Below, piece after piece: positions 22,901 to 34,900 of a stretch of DNA of 64,000 nucleotides. Numbering within the stretch: the first letter of the stretch is position 1; each line of letters starts with the position of its first letter. Source of the DNA: Brachypterus glaber. Its lineage: Eukaryota > Arthropoda > Insecta > Coleoptera > Kateretidae. The translations under genes and the position numbers were made by a program. The DNA lies in assembly GCA_958510825.1 (NCBI GenBank), contig OY294044.1, positions 75,562,895 to 75,626,894 of the forward strand. Reading direction: 5' to 3'. A model generated the notes under the pieces. The model was not told where the DNA came from and did not search any database. It worked only from the letters and a program-made list of their open reading frames with translations.

Positions 22901-25900
22901 TATAACATAAAAATTCTACACTTCATTTTAAAGAATGCGATTTTTGGCATGGCTTATAGCTGAAAAAAATTATACGTGATGGAAACAAAAAAATGCTTAT
23001 TTGAAAGAAAATAAAAAAACATCTGATCTTGTTGGCCTGTGTTACTATTCTTTGTAAAGACACAAATTTCATCAAAAAATACCTGCAAAAAACTCCGACA
23101 GAAAATTTATCAAAATCAAGTTGAAAATTTTTCGTGATATACGTACAGGGTGTCCTACAATTTTTTACACATCTTATATCTTCCTTACTATAGCAGATAA
23201 AATTTATTTAATAGTACAGGGTGGCCCATAAAGAGTGTCGCGGGCGAAATCTATAGGTAGGGGTCTCCATTCTAGGGAGTACCTATAAATAAATAAATAA
23301 AATAAATACATTTTTCTTTCGAGTCATTTTTTGAGTATTTGGGTAACATTGTAGTTTGAACTTTCGAGGTAGGTGGTAACTTTTTTTTCTTCCTACGCAA
23401 ACACCATCCTCGGCCTCCCCTGAAATTAACCCGAGCCGATCCGGCGACCAGTCCGGACTGGCTACTGGGTGCACCCTTTAGATTTAAACTGGATGGGCTC
23501 TGGACCATGGTTATAATTAGTAAGAGGCGAAAGAGGAATAGGGTTGGGTATAAGGCCTTTGGTCCTTAGACCACCCAACCACCTTCCTCTTCCGTCCCTT
23601 ACGGGCTATAATTATGGTCCAGAGCCCTTCAAGATTAAATTTGGGGGCTGGCGACAGGTCCGGACTGGCTACCGGATCGGCTCGGGTTACTTTCGGGGAA
23701 GGCCAAGAATGGTATTTGCGCAGGAAGAAAAAAAATTGCCACCTACCTCGAAAGTTCAAACCCCAACGCTGATACCAGTCCCAAATATTCGAAAATATCT
23801 CGAAAGAAAAATGTATTTATTTTATTTATTAGGCCAAAATCGGTATTCAGGTACTCATTGGAATGTTGACCAAGCCCCCTAATTTTTACACGCTCCCTAC
23901 CTTCCGATTTCAAAAAATGATGGATTTGAAATGTCATGAAACGTCGAGAAAATGTGAAAAAAGTGGGTTTTAAAAAATATCGGTCTGTCTGTTTTGTGTC
24001 TCTAAACCTTGTAACTTTTAAACTAAATGTCCGATTAAAAAAATTCTTTCAATAAACGATTTAGGACCTTTGTATTTTGCGTGACCTTAAATATGGTTAA
24101 CATTTCGGAGCGGCAAGGAGGAAAAAATCGTAGGGTAAAAATCATGTCCAATTTCCTACACAGCTTTAATAATTTTTTGTTGGGTCTATTACACTGGTCT
24201 ACAAAAAAAAATCTTCTTCAAGGACTAAACCTATCATGTCTTATGTATTTTTGTCTTCTGAAACCGAATTTTCAATGATTAAAGCTGTGTAGGAAATTGG
24301 ACATGATTTTTACCTGTGCGAGAAGTTTTACCCTACGATCAATAATAATATTATTTTTTGCCTCCTTGCCTTCCTTGCCGCACCGCAATATTAACCATAT
24401 TTAAGGTCACGCAAAATACAAAGGTGCTAAATCGTTTATTAAAATAATTTTTTAAATCGGACTTTTAATTTAAAAGTTAAAAGGTTTAAAGACAGAAAAC
24501 AGATAGACCGAATTTTTTAACACCCACTTTTTTACATTTTCTCGACGTTTCATGACATTTCAAATCCAAAAATGCAAAAAAAATTGAAATTTCTCTCGAC
24601 TTCACCCTAAAACAATAATTCATTAGAAAAAAAATATACTACCTTTGGCGTTGGAGATACGGCTTTTTGTAATGTAGTGACTATAATTAATAATTTTACC
24701 ACTATATATAAAATATATATTTATATTTACTGCTCTACAGGCACGTCCTATGAACATAGTACAATAAATTAGAAAAAACGTAAAAAAAATGATCGAGTCG
24801 GTCGATTTTTTTTATATTTGCCTAAATTGATTTTTATGGTGTGTTCAATCAATTTATGAAAAAAATCAGGGGTCGGAAACAAGAAGTTAAAATTTGCAAA
24901 AAACCACCGTGTATAGTTGAAGCCTGCCATTAATCGGAATAAACACAGAAACATAGGTAGGCTTACGGAATAATTTTGCCGAATTATGAGGGAAAATTTT
25001 ATAAAGGTCACTAAATCGAAACATTTGACGACTAATTTGTTACACACAACAATATTGAATATACATATTATCTATAAATATGTAAATATATTGGTGTTTT
25101 TCGAAGAAAATAAAAATGTAAATATTTAAAACCTCGCGTCAACGATAGAATCGACGCGGCGCCTATGCGAGCACTGGAAATTCGCCGATGACTGGTGATA
25201 ATCCAAGAACTTTGGTTCTAAGAAGGCGAGTTATACAGGGGTTGGTTTTTACAGGTTAGTCCTTTTGTTGCAATTCTCGGTGCAATTTAAGATACTTTTT
25301 TACCTTTTATAATAACAAAGAAATATGCTGTGTAAAACTTGTAAGACATCTTGTATATCACAGGAAATAAATCAAAAATTATAATATGTATCGATGATCA
25401 TGAGTTCTTGTGTAAATAGTTCTTGGAGCTGTTACAATATCTCATAAACATTTTAAATTTTTAACACTGAGTGCGATTTAACATAACTCCACCCTGCCCC
25501 ATCTAAAAAATTATTTTTTTAACAAAATTTAATGACGAAAGCACTGAAGTTCAATAATAATAATAAAAAACATGTTTCTAGGATGGGGCAGGGTGGAGTT
25601 ATGTTAATGCGCACTTAAGGCTAAAAGTTCATAAGACATTAAAAAAGCTATAATAATTTCTTATATAATGTGGCTTGGTTCTAAAAGGGTCAATGTCACT
25701 TTGTCAATAGCAGCGTTTTCACATCAACTCTGATATTTTGAAAACGCTGTTATTGACAAAGTGACATTTTAGAACCAAGCCACATAATTATAGTAGTTAA
25801 AACTTGATAAAATTTCATTTGGAATTTTAAGTAGGTTTGCTTCAAACCAGTATCAGTACCGATAAATATTGGCGCTGATGGGATACCTGACCAGATGGTG

Positions 25901-28900
25901 TCAAAGTAGCATGTTCCTTGAGGTGCTCCAGACGTCTTTTGCACACGCTCGATGCTTGAAGCTCCTCGGATATACTTTCCTCAGCTTTACGCTTAAGCAC
26001 GGTTAATTTTTCCACCATGCCCCCCAACAGTGTTGTCAAATCCTTAGCTTTAACGTCCGTTTTTTCCAGACTTTTTTCGATTTCGGAGGCCGCTTGTTGT
26101 ACGTGAGAAACTTCTCTATCCAACGATTTTTGAGCAGTTCTAAACTTTTTGTTTAGAATTTCGTAGGGTACCTAAACAAAATATTTGATAAAAAAAATAG
26201 CAATAATAGGGATACTGCACTGCCTTAAATTATAGTAATACTATATGGTCCAATGTATGCAAGTATAAAATTTAATTTTAATTTTAATATAATAATATAA
26301 TATAATCTATTATTCTACTTTTTGTATTTTTCCATTAATTTCTTCACGCTATTTTTTTCAATTTTGACCACCCTCCCGCTAGCCGACACCCCTCTAAATA
26401 ATCACATCATGCAATCAAATAGGTACCAGGCAGGGACGCCCGCAGGATTTTTGATAGGGGTGGGGGGAAGCAGTTTTGGCTTTACAACATTATGAATAAA
26501 AAGTTTTTAAGGACAGAAATTTTTAATTTTAAACAAAATTATAAAAATATTAATTTATTATTCCATCAATCTATTTTCTAATCATCGTACAGAGTGATAT
26601 TGGTAGACTGACAGTTTCGGGCTTCAACTTGCTACCATTCAAAGTATCCAGATAAGGAGAGGTATGAGTAGTTGTCTACATCTAGAAATAGATGGCGCAC
26701 AAGTCTACATCAATCTAATGGCTATATTCCTTTTGCGAGTAAAGTCTAAAAACGTTTTCTTAATCAGCGTGCAGAGTTGACTCTTGGTACTGAAGAGGGC
26801 CAGAAGCCCGAAACTGTCAGTCTACCAATATCACTCTGTACGATGATTAGAAAATAGATTGATGGAATAATAAATAAAAAGTTTTTGTTAAATTCCCAAA
26901 AAGAACCAGTCTTTTTTCCTGGGGAAGGGGAAGGTCCTTTAATATGAAACAGATTGAGTGGCATCATCATGTTCAACACAACACGGCTTAACATTTAGCG
27001 CCGCAGGCGATTTTTTTTTTAAATTATATCGGATTTTTTAGAATTTATATGCAATTATTTTATAAAAATCTATTAATTATTATATATATATTAGAGTACT
27101 GGAAATTAAGTTCAGCGCCGCAGACGATATTTTTTTAATTTTCAAGTTAACGTATTTCCCTAACATTAATAATTATAATTTAAAAAGAAAATTATAAAAC
27201 TTCAGATATGTACCTCTAAAAAATTAATCAGGGCTCCCACCGATTTTTTTAGATATTTTTTATGATTTTATGACAAATTTTATGAATATTTGGATAAAAA
27301 AGCGGAAATCTTCCATTTTAAATCCTGATTCTACAAAACTTATCTCTAGCCAGGGCCGGACCAAGCCAGCCGGGGACTCGGGGAAACTATTACTCCCTGC
27401 CTCGCAAAGGTGGAGTTAAAGCAGATTCAACTCAAACAAACCCTTTATACAAATTTTTACGAAAATATTTAAAAATGATTGCCTCCCTGGGGATGAAGTA
27501 AGAAAATATTTATTCCAATATTTAGTTCAGCAACCTGAAAAAACCCTGTATAGCAATTTCACTATAATATATTGTAAATATTTAAAAATATTTACCCCCG
27601 CCCCGCCGGGGGTGAAATTAGAAAAAAAGTATGAACAGATTCAGTTTTAGCGACCTTAAAAACCCCCATACACCAATTTTGACGAAAATATTAAAAATAT
27701 TTAAAAATAATTACCCACCCTGTATTATAATTTACTAATAAAACTGTAGAGGCGGGTGAATCTAATCTGCTGATTTGACTAAAAAGGTGCGGTCTCCCAA
27801 AGTACAAGTCCGATCCGACTCATATTGCATATATAAGGTCTATACGCTAATATTTACCTGTGATATTAATTTCAACCCTCCATCCCCAAAACTGGGGGTA
27901 TGGGGTAAAAAAAACTGAAAAAAATTGACTAAAAAGGTGCGGTCTCCCAAAGTGCAAGTCCGATCCGACTCATATTGCATATATAAGCTCTATACGCTAA
28001 TATTTACCTGTGATATTAATTTCAACCCCCCATCCCCAAAACTGGGGGTATGGGGTAAAAAAAACTGAAAAAAAAAAAATGACTAAAAAGGTGCGGTCTC
28101 CCAAAGTGAAAGTCCGATCCGACTCATATTGCATATATAAGCTCTTTACGCTAATATTTACCTGTGATATTAATTTCAACCCCCCATCCCCAAAACTGGA
28201 GGTATGGGGTTAAAAAAACTAAAAAAAAATGACTAAAAAGGTGCGGTCTCCCAAAGTACAAGTCCGATCCGACTCATATTGCATATATAAGCTCTTTACG
28301 CTAATATTTATCTGTGATGTTAATTTCAACCCCCTATCCCCAAAACTGGGGGTATGGGGTTAAAAAAAACTTTTAAAAAATGACCAAAAAGGTGCGGTCT
28401 CCCAAAGTACAAGCCCGATCCGACTTATATTTCATATATAAGCTCTTTACGCTAATATTTACCTGCGATATTAATTCAACCCCCCATCCCCAAAACTGGG
28501 GGTATGGGGTTAAAAAAACTAAAAAAAAATGACTAAAAAGGTGCGGTCTCCCAAAGTACAAGTCCGATCCGACTCATATCGCATAAATAAGCTCTTTACG
28601 CTAATATTTACCTGTGATATTAATTTAAACCGCCCATCCCCAAAACTGGGGGTATGGGGTTAAAAAAACTAAAAAAAAATGACTGAAAAGGTGCGGTCTC
28701 CCAAAGTACAAGTCCGATCCGACTCATATTGCATATATAAGCTCTTTACGCTAATATTTACCTGTGATATTAATTTCAACCCCCCATCCCCAAAACTGGG
28801 GGTATGGGGTTAAAAAAAACTAAAAAAAAAATGACTAAAAAGGTGCGGTCTCCCAAAGTACAAGTCCGATCCGACTCATATTGCATATATAAGCTCTTTA

Positions 28901-31900
28901 CGCTAATATTTACCTGTGATATTAATTTCAACCCCCTATCCCCAAAACTGGGGGTATGGGGTTAAAAAAACTAAAAAAAATGACTAAAAAGGTGCGGTCT
29001 CCCAAAGTACAAGTCCGATCCGACTCATATCGCATAAATAAGCCTTTTACGCTAATATTTACCTGTGATATTAATTTCAACCCCCTATCCCCAAAACTGG
29101 GGGTATGGGGTTAAAAAAACTAAAAAAAAATGACTAAAAAGGTGCGGTCTCCCAAAGTACAAGTCCGATCCGACTCATATTGCATATATAAGCTCTTTAC
29201 GCTAATATTTACCTGTGATATTAATTTCAACCCCCTATCCCCAAAACTGGGGGTATGGGGTTAAAAAAACTAAAAAAAAATGACTAAAAAGGTGCGGTCT
29301 CCCAAAGTACAAGTCCGATCTGACTCATATCGCATAAATAAGCTCTTTACGCTAATATTTACCTGTGATATTAATTTCAACCCCCCATCCCCAAAACTGG
29401 GGGTATGGGGTTAAAAAAACTAAAAAAAAATTACTAAAAAGGTGCGGTCTCCCAAAGTACAAGTCCGATCCGACTCATATCGCATAAATAAGCTCTTTAC
29501 GCTAATATTTACCTGTGATATTAATTTCAACCCCCCATCCCCAAAACTGGGGGTATGGGGTTAAAAAAACTAAAAAAAATGACTTTAGAGCTTCATCGCG
29601 ACCTGAAAAATATAGTTTTCAACGAGAAGTTTGAATTCAATAGTATTGACCTCAAACATAAAACCAATTTTCACCTGAGACATGTTCAAAGCTGTATGGA
29701 AAATTTTATTTTCAATAATCTTACACTAATTGCATGTATTTTTTTTTTACGGAAAAATGCAACTTTAAAACTATACCGGGACCTCAAAACAGACTTTTCT
29801 GATCAAAGCCTTGAAGCACATGAAAACTGACTCATAAAGGAACCTAAGTTTCACGTTAGACATGTCAATTTCAAACTTTTTTTTTGGGACACCCTAACGT
29901 ACATACATAGTTATGTACGGTGTATACATACATTATATAAAATATCGATACCCCCAAGCAACAAAGCTGTAACTCATATTTTGTCATTTTTCACGACAGC
30001 TAAATTTCTAAAAATTTTTTTTTGTTATTTAAGGGTGGGGGAATTATTGAAGTGGAAAAGGAAGTATAAGGTATTATTGTTTATTTGTTGTTTGTTTCTG
30101 ATATTAAAATTTAAAATTTCTTACCCTAGTGTTTTTAGGTAAATTTTTGGTTAAAATGGCCAGTGGAGAAATCTGAGTAATACCACCATGTGTGTCTTTT
30201 TTCAGGGCGTTTACCGATGAGTATAACTCAAAATGGGTCTAACTGGAGTTACGTCCTTGTTGGATGGAAGTGTCGATATAAAAATATTCTAATTGTGATA
30301 TTTGTAACGATAATGTTCCTTTAGTTATATTGTTAGTTTCACTTACCGTATAAAGTATAGTTAAGATATTTTTTGATAGTTTTATATTAATTTAGGCATT
30401 TATTATTTGTATATTATTTGTACATAGGTAAGTAGGGGCGGATCGGGACAGTCAAAACCGTCGGGAAATATAGATCAAGCAGGCCACAATAGATTTTCTC
30501 TCGTGAGTCTATCATAGACGAGTGAACTGCTCCATAATATTGCATAGACTGTCCATGTAATATTATGGAGCAGTCCACTCGTACGATTCAGTCCACCGAG
30601 ACTTTTCCTGGGGTCCAGATGGGACAATCCGCCCCTGTACTCTAGTACCTACTATACAATGTACACTATCAAGGCGAACGCCTGAAAAAGACCTTGCTAC
30701 TGTACATTAAAATTTATAACTAATAAGTCAATATTTATGACTAAAATTGTATAAAAAAATATCCTCATTGTGATATTTGTAACAATAATGTTCCTTTATC
30801 TTTAGTTTGACTTACCTTATAAAGTATAATTACGATTTTTTTTTTTTGATAATTTTATTTTATTTTAGGCATTCGACTATTTTTTTTTAAATGTACGAAT
30901 TTCTTATATTTTTCAGTTTAATACATAGGTAATACTATACCGGGTGTTTCAGGAAGGTGGTTCACCCCCTTAACTTTTTTACTTTTTTAAGTAGGATCTT
31001 AAAATTTGCAGAAGCTATATTATACATAATTTAAGATTTTTTGACATAGTTAGACATTTTTTTGGCACTTTCGGTTTCGCCGGAAATGAATCGAACTTTC
31101 GATTTTTAAATGGAACACCCTGTATATTTTTACATATTTTGATTAAGAAATCAATTCTGAGAACAAGCATGTGTCACTTGTCAAATTTTGACAGGTCATG
31201 TAATTTTTTATTTAAATCTTCATTTTAAAATATAAAAAATATACACGAAAGTTCGATTCATTTCCGGCGAATTTAATTAAATCTTTTGTGTTTTAATGCC
31301 AAGTTCTTCCAAATAAACTATTTATGTGTGGTATCAAAATGTGCGCAAGAAAATTCTCTTTCATTTTAACCTTATGAGCCACCCTCTTCCCATTTAAAAA
31401 AAAATTACTAATGAACCAAAGTATGATTTTCGAACCTTTAAGAGCCCACCACATTTAGAGTTTTGGGAAAAAAATCAAAATAGTATTTTTCTGAAGATAT
31501 TAGACCAACAATTAAGCGAATAAGCTAATTTAAACTCTAGATTTAAAATAAAAATTTAAATAAAAATGACATGACCTGTCAAAAATTGACAAGTGACACA
31601 TTTTTGTTCTCAGAATTGATTTATTAATCGAAATATGTAAAAATATATAGGGTATTTCATTTAAAAATCGAAAGTTCGATTCAAAAAGTGTTAAAAAATG
31701 TCTAACCATGTCAAAAAATCCTAAATTATACGTAATATAGTTCCTGCAAATTTCAGCATCCTACATAAAAAAATAAAAAAGTTAAGGGGGGTGAACCACG
31801 TTCCTAAAACACCCGGTATATAGTACCTACTATTTATTAGAGAGCCTAAATGTGACGTTTTCTGTCACGAATAAGAGTGGAGACATAATTTAAAATCTAG

Positions 31901-34900
31901 GGAAATGGCAAACCAGCAATCGGGTTTCTCTTCTAGTTATAACATATGACATAATTTTACAGTGCCGTATAACTTGTTTGTCATACCTCGCATATTTTTG
32001 AAGTTTTTTTGTTCTCCAGTTGGATTAATCATATTCTTCCTTCATTCTGTTATTACCAAATAGAGTTTTAAATAAATGAAACCCATTTTCTTCCAACTTA
32101 GAGTAATATTAATTAAACCTTTTCTTTGAAAATGTGCGCACATGTAATTTGTAACATCTAATGCCAAAACATTGTTACCAACAAACAAATAACAGTTTTT
32201 ACCAGATTTTTATGTCTCCACTCTTTTCCGTGACAGGAAACGTCACATTAAGGCTCTCTACTATTTATATCACATGCCGGATCCGGCATCGATGCTGTCT
32301 TTGTTGACAAATGATATTTTGATTTTTTAGCATAATATAAATAAAAAATTTACAATATAATTTTTGTTAATATTTCATGAATAACCTACTCCTATCAGAT
32401 TGGATCCAGGAAGTTCATCTGGGGGGGCGGTAAGCTCTCAGCTTCCTAGTCCTTATAGTTTTTGAGATACAGAAACCCGGATATCGGAGTCCGTAGTACG
32501 ACACCTAATTCTTAGTATGAGGAGCTTGCTTATACAATCCAATTTGAGTCCAATCAAACTTTTACCTTATGAGACTGCACCATTTTAGTATTTTTTTAAA
32601 CTTTTTTTAGCACCCTACACCCAGTTTTGGGGATGGGGGGTTTAAATTAATATCACAGGTAAATATTAGCGTAAAGAGCTTATTTATGCAATATGAGTCG
32701 GATCGGACTTGTACTTTGGGAGACCGCACCTTTTTAGTCATTTTTTTTTTAGTTTTTTTAACCCCATACCCCCAGTTTTGGGGATGGGGGGTTTAAATTA
32801 ATATCACAGGTAAATATTAGCGTAAAGAGCTTATATATGCAATATGAGTCGGATCGGGCTTGTACTTTGGGAGACCGCACCTTTTTAGTCATTTTTTTTT
32901 AGTTTTTTTAACCCCATACCCCCAGTTTTGGGGATGGGGGGTTAAAATTAATAGCACAGGTAAATATTAGCGTAAAGAGCTTATATATGCAATATGAGTC
33001 GGATCGGACTTGTACTTTGGAAGACCGCACCTTTTTAGTCATTTTTTTTTTAGTTTTTTTAACCCCATACCCCCAGTTTTGGGGATGGGGGGTTAAAATT
33101 AATATCACAGGTAAATATTAGCGTAAAGAGCTTATATATGCAATATGAGTCGGATCGGACTTGTACTTTGGGAGACCGCACCTTTTTAGTCATTTTTTTT
33201 TAGTTTTTTTTTAACCCCATACCCCCAGTTTTGGGGATGGGGGGTTAAAATTAATATCACAGGTAAATATTAGCGCAAAGAGCTTATATATGCAATATGA
33301 GTCGGATCGGGCTTGTACTTTGGGAGACCGCACCTTTTTAGTCATTTTTTTTTAGTTTTTTTAATCCCATACCCCCAGTTTTGGGGATGGGGGGTTGAAA
33401 TTAATATCACAGGTAAATATTAGCGTAAAGAGCTTATATATGCAATATGAGTCGGATCGGACTTTCACTTTGGGAGACCGCACCTTTTTAGTCATTTTTT
33501 TTCAGTTTTTTTAACCCCATACCCCCAGTTTTGGGGATGGGGGGTTGAAATTAATATCACAGGTAAATATTAGCGTAAAGAGCTTATATATGCAATATGA
33601 GTCGGATCGGACTTGGACCGCAGGAGACCGCACCTTTTTACTCAAATCAGCAGATTAATGAGACCCGTAGAGGCCTTTAGTTTTTTGACGTTGCACTATG
33701 AAACGATATGGGCGATCGGTCGGACCTTGCACGTATTTTTTATTTTCTTGCTGGAGAAAAAAATTTAATATTTAATAGATAATTTAGTAAAACTAATTAA
33801 AAAAACAAATTACGGACATTCACATTTCAACTCGTTTCGTTTAAACTTAAATCTTAAAAACTTAACTAAATCGATAAAATTTTTGTGATAATGTGTAAAA
33901 TTTATTGTTTTTAACTTATTATTTATTTTATTGAAACGCAAAAAAAATAAATTAAAAAGAAAGGTGACAGATTGTGGCAGTTCAACGCTGCGTGACTGTT
34001 TTCCTTATTTACTTTATTTTGATCCTATGAAAACAAATTTGCGGGACTGCGAGATTTTTTAGTAAAAATCAAAACCGTCAGAAAAAACTTCTCTCCCAGG
34101 TCGCTCTAAAGTAAAAAGTATGAGTATTTTTATGAAATTTTATTTTATGACGATTTTAGCACAAATTGGGTCATTTTATGACATTTTATGACAAGTGGGA
34201 CGCCTGATTATACCCGTAACTTAAGCGCCGCAGGCGAAATTTTTTAAAAATATTCAGGTTTCGAATTTCTAGGGCGCCGGACTTTACAGCGAAAAAATTA
34301 CCGCGAAGACCATTACCTCGATCGCCATTCCTGCGAACGGTCTTTACCGCGTATGACTTTTACAGCGAAAATCGTGTACCACGTCATTTTTTATACATTA
34401 TTTTTATTTTATGTAAGGGGTTTTCCGTGAAATTGATGGCAGTTTGGTTTGGTTAATTAGGGTTTTGGTTTCGAAAATCGTGTACCACGTCATTTTTTAT
34501 ACATTATTTTTATTTTATGTAAGGGGTTTTCCGTGAAATTGATGGCAGTTTGGTTTGGTTAATTAGGGTTTTGGTTTGTATTGTTATTGATAAATGTACC
34601 CATATATCTTTGTTTGAGTTTTTTATGTGTTTTTTTTTATTTATATCGATTGATTTGTATAAATCGCTGATTTATCAGTTTGGTACGAATCGTCATGTCG
34701 ATTGAAATAATCAAAAGTGCTAGAGTCAAAGACCTCGTTGTATATAAACATTTCATATACAAGAAAGAAAAGACTGTTAAAAATAAACATTTGGAAGTGC
34801 GTAAATTACGACGTGCTTTGTTGCAAGAGACGTTTGCATACTTTGGACGGAAATGTTTTAAAGGAAACTGGCCATGCCCACAACCCGGACCCAGCAGCTA

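Larger units (their letters stand above)
27754..33666. mobile_element. foldback-type element, 5.9 kb, 8 bp target duplication
   Basis: GTAGAGGC lies at 27746-27753 and 33667-33674. The ends are GGGT(9 bp)TAATCTGCTGATTTGA on the left and its inverted counterpart GGGTCTCATTAATCTGCTGA on the right. Inside the ends, a ~150 bp unit is arrayed head to tail, about 12 copies on the left and about 7 on the right in opposite orientation. The spacer (about 29581-32560) has no transposase and holds two nested MITEs. Long inverted arrays of direct repeats are the foldback design; 8 bp duplications point to hAT- or P-like transposases. It lies in MAEA intron 1, reading symmetrically. Confidence 0.85.

Noticed and set aside
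23272..23937. Overlapping Pro/Ser/Gly-rich frames on both strands
   Set aside because: They lie in the arms of a hairpin element. Their GC-rich composition makes long frames by chance.
27777..29580. CRISPR-like array of direct repeats
   Set aside because: The ~150 bp unit is repeated in full with no variable spacers, in an animal genome, and is mirrored inverted at 32.6-33.6 kb inside one transposon.
28010..33108. Several 60-67 aa frames in both arms of the foldback element
   Set aside because: They encode the same repeat unit read through, with no domain and symmetric occurrence on both strands.
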